64,000 nt of DNA from Siphonodentalium dalli (taxonomy: Eukaryota > Mollusca > Scaphopoda > Gadilida > Siphonodentaliidae). Below the pieces are notes generated by a model. That model was not told the origin of the DNA and did no database searches. It saw only the letters and a list, made by a program, of their open reading frames with translations. Shown piece after piece: positions 32,284 to 44,925 of this stretch. The position numbers were made by a program, and so were the translations under genes. The stretch spans positions 120,747,030 through 120,811,029 of the forward strand of contig CP136067.1 in the NCBI GenBank assembly GCA_032622095.1, in the 5' to 3' direction. Position 1 is the stretch's first letter. Each line of letters begins with the position of its first letter.

Positions 32284-32322
32284 TATATGCGAGTCTCCAT
32301 GCACAAGGAGCCTCGCATATAC
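32284..32322. repeat. Imperfect hairpin
   Basis: ATATGCGAGTCTCC pairs with GGAGCCTCGCATAT. Confidence 0.65.
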
Positions 32323-32777
32323 CTGTATGCTCTGTCACAGGATCTTTAAAGCTCCCGCCAAGAAAGTGTTAATCATCTTATTTTGATATTTCTCCTTTGA
32401 TTGGCGTACATGTGCGTCGTCAGAAATACTTTCAAATGAAGTCGCAATTACGTCGTTAACGTTTTCCGTTCTAGAGTAATCCTTCTTTATTTATATGAAA
32501 ATAGTGTTTTTCATTATGTCTGTCCACCCGTACGTACATCATAGTTTGCCAGTCACAACTTAGCATGATATAGATATCTGTAAAGAAATATAGCTGAAAC
32601 ATTGCCAGACAAATTTGCCACTGTATGAACTTGTCCTAAAGCTGAGGACCCAACAATATCATAGCATTACAATGGATTATATACATGACAAGTTGAAAAT
32701 GATATTTGTAATACGACCCTGCCTAAAGGTGCTTAAAAGCCTTGTCCTGATTGGTTAGTACCTCGAGTTACCATGGA

Positions 32778-32909
32778 TATATAAATCCCGTTTTGTGGTG
32801 TAATTCTACTTGTTCAGATTGTACCACCAAAAAATCGGTTATTTCAGATCGCCGCACGCGACTTTTCTCGTTTTTATTTCTAACTCCGCGCACAGGAGGC
32901 ACCAAAATG
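32778..32909 (+). promoter_or_regulatory. Possible TATA-box promoter and start codon (weak)
   Basis: TATATAAAT at 32778-32786 is followed ~120 bp later by a good initiation context, ACCAAAATGG (ATG at 32907), with a possible splice donor CGGTAACC 11 bp after the ATG. If real it is a very short first coding exon. Each signal is common by chance, so this is speculative. Confidence 0.15.
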
Positions 32910-32999
32910 GAATACAACGGTAACCCATTTTCTATAGTGATTCGTCGTTCGAAGAAGTATGAATGCCAATGGATATGGTCCAGATGATGAACATTATGC

Positions 33000-33738
33000 A
33001 TGGCATGTTGATATATGTTACGACCCCAGGAAGTTACTTAATAAGTGTATTTAACAATAAAATGTACTTGTCCACCCTACGCATTCGTCTCGGTCGCCAA
33101 TCTCCGGTGTTTCGGTATCAAGTTAATAACAATTAAAACCTGTGCATTTATTCTGCTCCCAAGAGGGCGAATACGATGAATATATAGTAACTATATCATT
33201 TAGAACAATATGTGTAATAGAAATGGTCTATAATCTGTTATCCATGTTCATGTTGTCGCAACAACGTTCAACACAGAAATGGTCGCAATAGTATAGTTGT
33301 AGTAGGATGGTCGAAAAGATCGAGAGATCTTCTCCTTCACCCCCAATTTCTTGTTTTGATGATATCTCACATAACAAAAGCCCATCAAAAGTCTAACATG
33401 TCCGTCCGTGGTAAATTATTAATTGGATAGAGCCCACGAGCTTTAATGAGGGGATGGTTGCCCGCGGTGTCCCTGGTGAATGGCCGCAATTGTGTTTCCT
33501 TTAGAACTTAAATGAAAGGCACGGGCACCGCTGAAAACACATCGATTTTGGCCAATCACAATCGTGTATTTATGCAATTCAAGTTACCGGAGTGCTCGGT
33601 GTAAACACATGGAGTGCGCCCTATAATAATTACGCAACGAAATGTTTTTCTCACCTGAGACGTATCTGGGACTTTCCCCGCAGTATTTCACAGACTATTC
33701 AGTCGGAATTTCGCCCCAAAATATTCAGTTGTATTGTA
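33000..33738. other. No feature recognised apart from a repeat near 33300
   Basis: Contains the dispersed word GGATGGTCGAAAAGATCGA at about 33305. No credible ORF. Confidence 0.3.
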
Positions 33739-33739
33739 C

Positions 33740-33894
33740 AAGAAATAAACACACGGTGTATCGGTGTGTATGGTCAAGTTGTTCCACAAAGACACTGATT
33801 GTAGGACTCCACTTCGTGTCGTCATACAATCAGTTTATTTGTGGAACAACTTTGCCATATGTACACATATCTATACAATGTGTATTTATTTCTT
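33740..33894. mobile_element. Palindromic MITE-like element, ~155 bp
   Basis: The left half (AAGAAATAAACACA ... AAGTTGTTCCACAAA ... CTGATTGTA) is the inverted complement of the right half (TACAATCAG ... TTTGTGGAACAACTT ... TGTGTATTTATTTCTT). Almost the whole element can fold on itself. Confidence 0.75.
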
Positions 33895-35678
33895 AAATAA
33901 ACATAATTTATAGTTGTATATGATTCCCTATTAATCCTAAGCGCACCAGCAGGTACATTATTACCCCAGTTGTCGACAAATGCGAAGTCTATAATGCGCG
34001 CTGAATTTTACCTGCAATTCAAATAAATTCACTACAATTTTATTCTGGTCATCATATAGTGATATTACAGATTATATTAGATTGAGATACATATATCCAC
34101 GTATATGCGTTATAATGTATATAGTGTATTAGGAAATATAGTTCTGTTCTCCTCCTCCTAAAAAAGTAACACGTATCCCTTGTCAAAGAAATTGTATTTA
34201 AATTATTGATTTGCCCTCTCCTCATATAGACATATATTCATCAGTCTGTTTTCTTTACGACGGTCATTTTTTTTTTTTTTTCAATTACATGAACATGTAT
34301 CTAAAGCAAACGGTAACAATACTATAGGCTCAATTTGATAGCAAATACAGAGATAGCGGTTGGGAAACGGAATTGTTTTTATTTTTCAATAAGAAATAGG
34401 ATGGGTTATGGGGCAAGGGGTCACGCCAAAAGGACAATGACGTAAAATATTAAAACTTTATACCTATTGATTTTGTTTATAGGCAAAAACAAAAACACAC
34501 ACAATCCAATCCACGATTTTAAAGACCTTTAATATACATGACACTCGGGTAATTGGCTAGATGGTTCCCGTGGGGGTAGGGTTCACATTAAACTTCCAAC
34601 TGCAGCGGGTGCTTCCCCTTCAATCAGAACAAACTCCTAGGTATGCAGAATTCCATTTGCACCCCATCTTGCATTGGTAGGAACTTTCCCATAACTATAA
34701 AGCTTTTAAACTGTTGGAAATGTCCATCTAAAAACAAAACAATTCCTGACTAATCACTGCATGGCTGGAAAATAGAGAACAGATTCAACATAATATGTTG
34801 TGTAAAATTTCCAAATAATGTTAAGTTGGAGTGGGTCGACATCTATCAGGTCCATGGTTTGAGTTCTATTTTTCTCATTTATAGACATATTTTATCAACT
34901 TGGTCACTTAAGGTAAAAAATAGATAATCCTCGGACAACTGGTCGAAAACATTAAAATACCCTTGTGCAATCCGAAGTTTTCATTACATGAAGAAATGAA
35001 GTAATCATATCCAGTCGCATAATTATACAGTGATTCCCCGTCACCCGATAAGCGATGTGCAACATTGAACATCCTATATTTGTAACTGTAATACATGTAC
35101 ATGTATAATGAAATTACATGGAATAAATACTGTTTAAACTAACATTGAACATTCCTAACAAACGGAGTTCATAGTACTCGATTTGGCCTGTACTGATAAA
35201 TTACGCATAGTCACTGTTAGATTCCCAGTGTTCATGGCATTGACCACGATGTCAATCACTCAATTACACAATTACACGTGTAAGAGAAGTGATAGTACGG
35301 ACCCCTCGTACGACGAAGCCGTCACAGTACGAGTGACCTTGCTCAAGGGTCAGAACTTTGCGCGAAAGTCTTCAGCCACACATCCCTTAATCCGAACAAG
35401 GCACTTGGATAAGCCACTGCCGCGGAAGACTCAATATTCCACCGGGTGGCCAACTCATGCCGGTGCGGTGACACCACTACCACCCTTGGACAAGTGTTCC
35501 TGCTAATGTGCTATGACGCTGATGGGTCCTGCTGAAGTGTTGTGATGATGTTATGGCAAACTGATGTTGTTAAGAAAAAGCACCGTTATGTTTTCTAAAG
35601 TAGTCATTTCCGCGGTGTTAATATGAACATATCTTGTAAAAAACCATTATGTGTATCAAACATTCAACAATATATATA
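33895..35678. other. No feature recognised
   Basis: AT-rich with a poly-T run near 34267-34281. A 107-codon ORF at 35183-35506 has no recognisable domain and no flanking splice or Kozak support, so I do not call it. Confidence 0.35.
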
Positions 35679-36738
35679 CTAGCAGGTGACCCGACTTCGT
35701 CCGGGCTTTGACCTTAAATTGACCATTTTGAAGGTCAAGGTCAGGTCGGGGTAACTATTTGACCCGTCCAAAACACTCCCCGGACAAAAGTAGCCCTAGG
35801 TGTAAAATTTCGTCGAAATCCGTCCGCTTTACCAGATTTGACCTTGAATTGATCATTTTGAAGGTCAACGTCTGGTCGGGATCACGATTTGACCCGTCGA
35901 AAACAGTCCCCGGCATTTTGAAGGTCAATGTCAGGTCGAGGTAACGATTTGACGGTTTTGACCCGTCCAAAACAAAGCAGCACCCTTATGATTGCACACA
36001 GATAAAGCCTCTCGGCGATGAGTCAAGAGGTACGATTTAGTGCAAGTACATTTTTACGCGATGCGTCGAAAACGGAAACATAAGACGATCGATGGAATCA
36101 ATTAATACGTATTGTTCCCGGGCAATAAAACATATCGTATGACTTGCAATAAATCTCTCCTCATAGTCCACACACTGGGGCATAACTGGGAAGTTAAGAC
36201 ATAATTTTAGAAGGCCTCGCAAGGGATGAATTGACGCCGAAGTGATTTCGAGTGACAAAAATGACGATGTCGGAAATAATAACATATCTCGAACCCGGTG
36301 GTCGTAGAATTCGAGTTTTCGTGGGAAAATGAACAGACTCCACGCTTTATTTGTATTAGGCAATTATCGAAGAGACATAAACGCATTTATTAACAATTTT
36401 GCCAGCCTTGGGAAGATTCGTAGAAGCGAGTTCTATGCAATGGAAATGCATGCATATTTCCTATGTAACGGTTTAACACTGTCTAAGCGCTCTTTATCAA
36501 CGACACTGCGGATACGAACGCTCTTTAACTATCACGCGATTAACCCATGAACTACCCATTGCGGTGGCGGTAGATTGGAGAATGGGTGCTCTGACGTTCT
36601 CAGAAGCGGTGCGATGACATTCCATCTTGGATTTTACCCTTAGATAGGAAGTTTGGGCTAAATCCGCCCGGCAGTTTTCCCGGCCATGGCTAACAAACAA
36701 ACAACAAACAAACAGACAGAAGTTCCAAAATATATATT
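35679..36738 (+). mobile_element. TA-associated interspersed element, copy 3 (divergent, ~1.06 kb)
   Basis: Starts CTAGCAGGTGACCCGACTTC within TA repeats. Internal tandem units contain TTTTGAAGGTCAA (35718, 35848 and 35917) and TTTGACCCGTC. It ends ACAAACAGACAGAAGTTCC then AAAATATATATTAG, directly abutting copy 2. It shares start and end signatures but not interior with the other copies. Confidence 0.5.
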
Positions 36739-36741
36739 AGA

Positions 36742-37130
36742 CTAGCCGATGAGCCCGACGTTGTCCGGGCATTTCAAAAACCAAATTTCAAGTCGATAGC
36801 TCTACCCGTTTCCGAGATCTGGTCTGCGCATGCGCGAAGCTGGTGTCGCACGGGCTCGGCGACCCGATAAAATTCGTATCCGGGGCAAGATACATTCACA
36901 TAGCAAATTTCAAGTCGATAGCTCCACCCGTTTCCGAGATCTCGTCTGCGCATGCGCGTAGCGGGCGCCGCACGGGCTCGCCAATACGACGTTGACGACC
37001 GTCTGGTCAAACTACACACACGTACCAAGTTTCGTCCCGATCGGTCGAGTATCGTAGATTTGTATCAATGACATACATACATACAGACAGACAGACAGAC
37101 AGAGGTCTTCAAAATATATAGGAGATATAT
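36742..37130 (+). mobile_element. TA-associated interspersed element, copy 2
   Basis: CTAGCCGATGAGCCCGACGT start and (CAGA)n-GAGGTCTTCAAAATATAT end. Nearly identical to 27389-27953 but without the internal duplications, so it probably represents the basic ~390-bp unit. Confidence 0.65.
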
Positions 37131-37523
37131 TGCGAAATATATTAATACTGCATGGTTGCATTAGTTGTTATAAATTGACTACAATCAAGATGGCTATTCG
37201 CGTCGTTTTACAAACACAATGCAGCGCAGTCATTATTGAATTGTTCAACAATAGTTATGCTCTTGAGTGGTTCAAACAAATACTGTGTTGTTTTTCTCAA
37301 ATCGCTCGGATTAGCCAAACACCACGAAAATGACAACTTTAGAAAAAAATAATGGTACTGTTTCGTAACGGCATCAGTTTGACTTACCAGCAATTCAACA
37401 GGACCACCAGCATCATAGCAGACTATCAGTACCACTTAACCAGGCGTGATTACAATTAGGACACTCTAACAACTGGGTATTCGAGCAGCCCGGGTCAATA
37501 TATTCTTCTTATACTAATTTCAG

Positions 37524-37827
37524 GGCGTACATACAAGCAGCTGATTGCGCAGAGAATTTCAAGGATTGCAAATTGGATGACGACATAAACAAAATCATCA
37601 ATGAGATAAACCCTAACTGTGAAGGAATTAAAGACAACGGAGAAGACAACGGAGAAGACAAGTTGTCTTCTACGTTGTCTCCTACGTTGTCTTCTACGAT
37701 GTCTTCTACATTGTTAAACCTAGATAACAACGTAGAAGCCAATGTGTCTTCTATGTCAAGCAAAACTACCTTCATGTCATACTGGGTGGTGCTAGGAGCC
37801 ATTCTTTTCAACTTGATTCTCGGTTGA
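37524..37827 (+). CDS. Candidate 3'-terminal host exon encoding a membrane-anchor C-terminus
   Basis: A strong 3' splice site precedes it: TACTAAT branch-like sequence at 37511-37517 and TTTCAG ending at 37523. Reading from 37525 the frame gives AYIQAADCAENFKDC, then an Asp/Asn-rich acidic stretch and a Ser/Thr-rich repeat stretch (LSSTLSPTLSSTMSST). It closes with about 17 hydrophobic residues (SYWVVLGAILFNLILG) just before the stop at 37825-37827. This would suit a type I or tail anchor or a GPI signal. The Ser/Thr stretch derives from a short DNA repeat (TTCTACGTTGTC). The upstream exons would lie further left, where I could not identify any. It could be a chance ORF. Confidence 0.3.
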
Positions 37828-37995
37828 GTCAAAATCACAGCATGTGCAAACCGCGAGGGTGTCTCACCCCTCCCCGCGGAATTCATGCCATTTTAGGCGG
37901 GACGCCTAATATAGAATAATATGTAGCTATCGTCGTCGCTTAAACTGTTTATGTCCGTGAGGGGGGTTTGAGCATCTATTGGGCGAGGCTCGCCC

Positions 37996-38098
37996 CAAGC
38001 TACAGTGAAAAACGATTTTGTTATTTCAGGTCAGGCACATCCTGAATACCACTATTTTGTTATTCCATTGTAAATTTTTGTTATTTCACTGTAGCTTG
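37996..38098. mobile_element. ~100-bp palindromic MITE-like element
   Basis: Perfect 15-bp inverted ends CAAGCTACAGTGAAA / TTTCACTGTAGCTTG, interior rich in TTTTGTTATT. Confidence 0.65.
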
Positions 38099-38880
38099 AC
38101 GAATGACGCCAAGACGTCATGACTTGAATACGGTTTGCTACCTATCATATCAGCTGAACGGTGTCATATATTTAGGTCAACCATGCAGGTGTTGCTTTCC
38201 GTGTATTGTTTAATGTGTTGTGCTATTAAACGTGAAAATGCTGCATAATTTAGAAACTGTAAGCCACATAAAATATAAAATAACACCTACAGTTTTTGTT
38301 TGAATGCCTGAAACATCAAATACGTGTCTGGAAAGAAATATCGATATATTGCATCCGCTCGTTAAAATTCTAAATTTCTCTCCAGACACGCGGACGTGTC
38401 CGGTATAACAAAGTATAGTTATGAATACGCATCAATATATACATATAGATAATAGTGCAAATGAAAACAATATATAGGTCAATAATCGTGTACACGTGCG
38501 GAGAGGGTGGGGAGGGGCCTTGGATTTTTAGGTGTGTGTATAAGGGACTAACATCGGGTCTGACATAAATCACTGGGGTAAGGTGACAATCGTGTTATTC
38601 ATATTTGCCTCTCGTATAATTTCGCTGTATATGGACGTACGTGATGTGACTTGGGTGGGGGTGCTTCAAGGTTCGCGTGGTTATGCCACATGGGGCTCCA
38701 TTAGGCGAAGAGCGTCTCGGATGAACATGGTAACATTTGTGAGGATTCTTTTATTTGTGCACGTGAAGATGGCATTGAGTTTGTGGGAATTGGGACGCGT
38801 GTAATAGTATGATTTAAGATATTTTCGTCTCAAAGTTTTTATGTTTACCCATACCATAGTATCGTAAACATAGTATCGTT
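38099..38880. other. No gene; one weak inverted pair
   Basis: CGTGTCTGGAAAGAAAT (about 38322) pairs with ATTTCTCTCCAGACACG (about 38374). No credible ORF. Confidence 0.35.
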
Positions 38881-39210
38881 GTCCGGATTGACCACTCGTC
38901 GTTCGTCCGTCTGTCTGTCTGTCCGTAGACACTTTACGAGTAATGCGATAACTCAAACATTTTCTATCCGATCGGAACCAAATTTTGTATATGGGTTTAT
39001 CAGCCCACAATACAGATCGAGTTCGAGTTTTTGTTACAGAGTTATGGCCCTTTTTTACTTTGAATTCACACATTCTGCCATAACTCGAACATTTTGATTG
39101 AAACCAAATTTGGTATGTTAGTTTCACAGCCCAAAATACAGATCGAGTTCGAATATGGGTTTGATCCGATTTATTTTAAAGGAGTTATGACCCTTTTTCG
39201 AGAAAAAAAT
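38880..39210 (+). repeat. Dispersed repeat with two ~130-bp tandem units
   Basis: Two related units: the first is about 38937-39060 and the second about 39068-39200. Both contain ATAACTC(A/G)AACATTTT, ACCAAATTT and ACAGATCGAGTTCGA followed by GTTATGRCCCTTTTT. They are preceded by a CTGT-rich run at 38905-38925. This looks like the end of an interspersed element. Confidence 0.55.
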
Positions 39211-39238
39211 TTGATTTTTTTTAGATTTTTTTTTAACT

Positions 39239-39272
<34 letters not shown>
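39239..39272. repeat. (AAT)n microsatellite
   Basis: About eleven AAT triplets. Confidence 0.9.
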
Positions 39273-39275
<3 letters not shown>

Positions 39276-40549
39276 GTCAGTGACTCTTTCATTTGTTTTC
39301 ATTTTCATTTGTTTTTATTTAGATATTGATGATTATGATACAAGTTGATAAAAAGGTTCCCAATGTGTCCCTTTAAATATTTAGTAATGAACCCATAAAT
39401 TAATAGTGTAAAGGTGCCATTACATGACAGAGCCGTTTGTGCATACAGCACGGATCCCCCATTAATGTCAAGTAGCAGTTAAATAACAAAATTCCTCCTG
39501 ATATCTGATAAAAAACACATGTGTAGTTCACAATATTGGAGTGTACTATATAGACTGCCACTGCCATTAATAGAATGTTATTTATTTGGTGATAGACTGT
39601 ATCCCACAGACCAGTTAATTATGATGGACAGTCTGTGAAAGATTTCCTGATAAAACAGTGCTTTAAACAGATTGCCGGATGCTGCATTGCATAGCTGAAT
39701 ATATAACTCTACAGATGGTCTGAGGTCATTATAAATGTTTTTGTATTAATAGAGATTCCAGCATCAATATAAACAATGTATGTGATTTGTTGACAGCTCT
39801 GCTATATAATAGATATTAATGGGCCAGCAGTGAGGTGTCTTTCTCTTGATGGGTGTTGTTGGTAGAATTTGAAATAGTATCAATGTAAACTTAAATTGGA
39901 CTCTCTTAACCCAAGTATTCCATGTCCAGGTCACATTTTTCACATTTAACCCAAGGCTGTGGTGGTGCAGCATTACAGACCCTGTACCAGTGCATTCTCT
40001 TAAATAAATGCGAGTGACCCATAAATTCCAATAATTTGTTTTATGTACATTTGCTATAATAGTACATAACAGTATACTCTATAAGTCAACATCAAAACTC
40101 TCATTTATGATTCCGATCATAGTAATTTACTATCGCCAAGGGATGGGTTAACATCTGCCGATCGTGATCGGCCTCTCGTTCATATTTGAGTATGATATGG
40201 GATTCATCACCAAGTTCAACGTCGCATAGCGTGCACTTTCGATCGGAGTAGTTATTTAGGTATCCAAACAAAAACTGTAACTATTCTCTATATCTGCTCG
40301 AATGCAGTATTCATTCTGATCCAGACTTCAGCAAACGGCGGATTTTAAAGATATATATAATTATAGTTTAGGACAATGTATCGTGTGTATATGTGGTTTT
40401 TTTTCGCCCTATATATCACAAACCAAATCAAGGCGACGAAGTAAGACATACATTAGGGAGAAAATACCAGCCAACAGGCATCGTTGGACTATATACAATT
40501 AAAGGATTTATGGGAATATCTTCTTGTATACTCAACATAATATATGCAC
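39273..40549. other. No feature recognised
   Basis: AT-rich, short ORFs only. Confidence 0.35.
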
Positions 40550-40639
40550 GATGCAAACAACATGGTAATTATAATGATAATGATTTTATGACTCCAGTCG
40601 TAAATTCATTTTCATTATAATTACCATGATGTTTGCATC
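40550..40639. mobile_element. ~90-bp palindromic MITE-like element
   Basis: GATGCAAACAACATGGTAAT pairs with ATTACCATGATGTTTGCATC. The pairing continues through ATAATGATAATGA / TCATTTTCATTAT almost to the centre. Confidence 0.8.
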
Positions 40640-41990
40640 ATTCATAGAGCAAATTAGTGTAGTTTGCACTAATCCATGGCTCAAATTGATTCATTTGTTG
40701 CATATATTCTGTTGAGTATAAAATGAGATGGTGAATTTCAGTGAATTTCCATCAATCATTAGTATTCCCAATAATTTAAAAACGAACATACGGCAGTTGT
40801 GGCACACTTTCTCTCCCCTCTTTTCTCTCTCCCCTCTCCTTCTCCCTCTCACTCACTCTGTATCTCGCTTTCAGTCTCTCTGACCTCAGCAGATTCATCA
40901 ATATTCTACGATTATTAAAATCATCATTATCATGTCATACATATCCTGTCATTCATATCCTGTACTCTTCAATTTGGCCTCTTGCCCTCCGCTCTTCTTA
41001 TATACTCCATGTCTTTTTCTTTTCTGAGGAGATAACTCAACATAAGCGATGACTCGCTTGTTGTTAAATCCTCTTCACCCTCATCTATTCTAAATCATGT
41101 CATAAATAAACTTTTGTAAAAAATATTATATATGTTCTTTGAAGGTAGAATTAAATATTGTTTAAACCAAAATGAGATGGTCCCATAAATGACCGGGTTT
41201 AGTGCACAGTACCCCTTCAAATTATGCTGCTGTTGCAACTATGATATATTTTATAACACCACAAATGACACTATGTGGATACGTTGACTGGTTAATTTTA
41301 TTTTAAAATTATGTCTATATTTGCAGTTTCTATATTATAGCGTAGTGAAAGGATGTTTCGATACAGCTGAAGAAAACATTCCTTTCTCAGAGACGTGGCT
41401 AGAGGGTCTCCGTTGTGGGTGGGGTGGGCTATGTTTTTTCCTAATTGGTACCTCACAGGCCAGGAGTAGAATTGACCAGTATATATAGTCTTTGACTTGC
41501 CACCGACCCGGGGAAGGAAAAGGACATTCAGCTCAATGTGGGAAAATTTGGAGATCTGAACATAAAAATTGCAAATCCTAACATCTAATGGTCTAACTAC
41601 AGGCACATTGAGGCCTGAAGCTTTACAACTGTTGAAAATTTCCAACCTGACACCCCCTTTAAGGTTGGGAAATGTCCACCTGATGGCCATTTTAGTCAAA
41701 ACTGTTGACCTAATGTAGGAAAACTGTTCCGAAAACATGCAAATGTTTGTCAAAACAACACATTCTCCACTAATAAATTGTTGGAAAATCAAACTACGAG
41801 AAAAAATTCAAACTATTATTGGTGTGAAATTTCCAACTAATGCCGTGTCAGGTATTTCATTTCCAACTATTGAAAATGTTGACCAAAGTTGGTGTGAGAC
41901 TCCCCCCCCCCCCATCACACACACCACCACCCTGTCGCCACGTCTCTGCCCTTTCTATGCTAAATAATCACCGACGAGTAGTTCCCATAT

Positions 41991-42048
41991 GAAATGTTCA
42001 GATAATAATTAAGTTCAACAAAGTTGTGCTTATTATCTGATCAGTTCC
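41991..42048. repeat. Palindrome of the AATGTTCAGATAATAA family
   Basis: GAAATGTTCAGATAATAATT pairs with CTTATTATCTGATCAGTTCC. Duplicated at 46288-46345. Related to 25285-25350. Confidence 0.6.
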
Positions 42049-42215
42049 CACTTATTAATATGAATCATTGTGCTAGTGTATTATCTGTGTTTCTGTCTGC
42101 CATCTGCTTTTTACTACATGGACACCCCTCTAAATGAATAATAGACTGGTCAAATGTCTAATTTTATAATTGAATGGGAGAATCAATTTAGTATAGAAAG
42201 GGTTATCATAGTTAA

Positions 42216-44407
42216 AGGCACGTGAGGCCTTAGTTGTCGAAAATATTCATATTTGTTCCAATCACCGTAAACAGAAAAACATTAACACGCATACAGTTTT
42301 GTTCATATATACCATGACCATCGCGTAAACAGCATGTTATCATAAATATTTACTATATTTTACCTAAGCACGAGCCTGATTGTGTTACAGAAGACAGCAC
42401 AATGCTGCTGGCTAATCACACATAAATGGCATAAACGCTCTTTATTCGTTCCATATCAGGAATTCACCAACAAAGAACGCTCTTTATGTTTACCATCATA
42501 ATATAAACAAACACCAGAAAAGTAACTTTTTATGCTTTTGTTTACATAACAATGGTCAAATATATGACAATAACATACTGTTTATGCGATATTTATTATA
42601 TGTATACGGACAAAGTCTGTCTACATGTTGTTGTTCTTTCTGTTTGTGGCGGTTTTTGACGGGTGGAAATATTTTCACAGGATACCCACCGCCAAGGCCA
42701 ACCGTACCTTTAATATATCCATAAGAGTTATAATTTATTCATATTCATATATTAGATCATGCCATGAATCTCTACTGTGGCTAGCGCCCGTAGCTTTAGG
42801 GTGGATACACACATTTATGTAATTTCTCTATGTAAAATACATGTATTACATGTATTTTACATAGACACACCAATTATTGACAACATTAATCACCCGCGCG
42901 CGAGCGGTTCATTGTTAACAGGCCAGACAAGTGAGTAGTGATAAGCGAAGTCAAACCGTCTGCTATCAGGACATTTAAGGCCAGTCCAAAACATGTCTTC
43001 TCTTACGGATGCGGAAATCAGTCAAGTATGTGCGATATCTGGCATTTTATTAATGCACGAACAGGCTTGATATAGAACATGTTCGATCATGATGCTTGTT
43101 TGGCGTGGGGTCTTGAAAGCTTCAAATCGCTAAGAGGACTGGTAATTATTTAGATAGAACGTCCACCATATGGGTTATCACACGAACACGTATTTTAAGT
43201 GACCTAGCGACTCGGTCCAAGATAGCGGTTTCTTTATAGTCCGACTGAATTTGATCCATCTAAAACTCCAAATACACGATAATTACAGCGATTACATGCA
43301 TGTGTGTATCCACCCTTAACCAGAGTAGAGATTCATGGCATGATCTAATTCATATATGTAAAAACACGAGCACTGTTCATACACGTAGGCTTCAAACCGA
43401 CATGTGCCTTCAGTGGTAAGATACATGTAGTTAAATATATTGTATAGTAAATGTCTTTTATCATATATATGTAGTATAGGGCGAGTTTACCGGAAATAAA
43501 AAAAAAGCATTGCATTGTAAATACCCGATTGAATATATTCCACCATTATATACATCCCGTTATTTATTGGTCCACAATTTCTACAAATTGTCATTTCGCG
43601 GTCATTTAAAATTTTAACAAATCGAGAAAAGACAATTATCAATATGTATAGTTAAAATGTTATAACTAATCGAAATGGCGTAACATAATTATTCTAAGTA
43701 CAGCTTTTTTTCGAACCCCCAGATCACATTATATAAAATATGCCATAGTATATACCGTTTGAAAGTGGAAGCTCTGAAACATTGTATTTTCAACTTATTC
43801 AATGTAATAAACTGTGAATATGTTGTTTTTGTTGAGATATCGACGTCACCATGAACCGTGTTTATCAACAGAACAGTGGGCTTAAAGATACGGGCGTCGT
43901 TGGCGGTGGGTATGCTGCTAAAATATTCACCTCCGTCAAAAACCGCCATAAACAGAAATAATAGTAAAACATAGACATACCTTGTTCTTATACCAATCAG
44001 AAATATGGCATAAACAGTATGTTACTGTCAACTGTTTTCCTTTGTTATTTAAACAAAAGCAAAAAACGTTACAGAACCTGGCTTTTGTTTAGATCCGGAT
44101 ATGGTAAACATAAAGAACGTTATTTGTTACTGTTTTCCTGATATGGAAATAATAAAGAGCGTTTATATCATTTGTGTATGATTAACCAATAGAATTGCGC
44201 TGTGTTATGTAAACAGAAGCAAAACTTCTATAACACGAGCAGGCTCTTGTTTGCGCACACCATCGTACGCCTTGACGACAATATAATATTTACGCGCTGA
44301 TTATGTTTGGCATCTGAACAAAACTATATATATTTTAATATTCCTTCTGTTGGTGCATGGCGATTTGAACAAATATGAATATTTCTGCAACGAACGCCGC
44401 CCGTGCT
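42216..44407. mobile_element. TTAA-flanked element with ~0.5-kb inverted arms
   Basis: Outer ends AGGCACGTGAGGCC (42216) and, inverted, AGCACGGGCGGCG (44407). The flanks are TTAA at 42212-42215 and 44408-44411. The left arm (42216-42714) and right arm (about 43884-44407) are imperfect inverted complements; for example GGCGGTTTTTGACGG pairs with CCGTCAAAAACCGCC, and CAAAGAACGCTCTTTATGTT pairs with AACATAAAGAACGTTATTTG. There is no transposase gene. Target choice suggests piggyBac-type mobilisation (inference). Confidence 0.65.
42751..43349. mobile_element. Inner inverted-repeat element within the TTAA element (copy 1)
   Basis: ATTAGATCATGCCATGAATC pairs with GATTCATGGCATGATCTAAT, continuing through the sequence around GGATACACACAT / ATGTGTGTATCC. 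A perfect palindrome, TATGTAAAATACATG / CATGTATTTTACATA, lies at 42829-42864. It is repeated in copy 2 at about 46539-47132. Confidence 0.65.
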
Positions 44408-44925
44408 TTAATGCCGCCCTTCCGGCGTCGAGTGTTTTGCTAATATCGCGCACTCTTTACAAACTGTATTCCATCACCAGCATCAGTCTGCAAATATAGT
44501 GTATTTTTATGTTTCGTTTATTCAATTTGGTTTAAACAATATTTATTTCATCCCAAATAAAATATATAGTTAATGAGCATGACACATGTATATATGCAGA
44601 GACTTGGAGGGAGAAGATGATTTGACATTATATGCTTGTATAGTCATCTCCTATATCAGCATCCAATTTCATCATCAGTTTAGTTTATTTAAAAATAATA
44701 TCTGTAAAGAGCTTCTATACTAATCTGTATGAAGCTAGATTTTTTTTCTTCATATGCATAGAACTGGAATACAGTATGACCTTTATGCAAATAAACGATT
44801 AAAAAATAAGTCTTTTTATGAGAAAATGGTTTGTTGCATGCATATTTTATGCAAATATCAGAATTATGCATTTAAGCATTATGCAATTAACTGAAATTGA
44901 CTGCACATGTATATCTGAATAAGTA

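Noticed and set aside
35183-35506. 107-codon plus-strand ORF
   Set aside because: No domain, no splice or start context, no repeat relation. Length is within chance for a more GC-rich patch.
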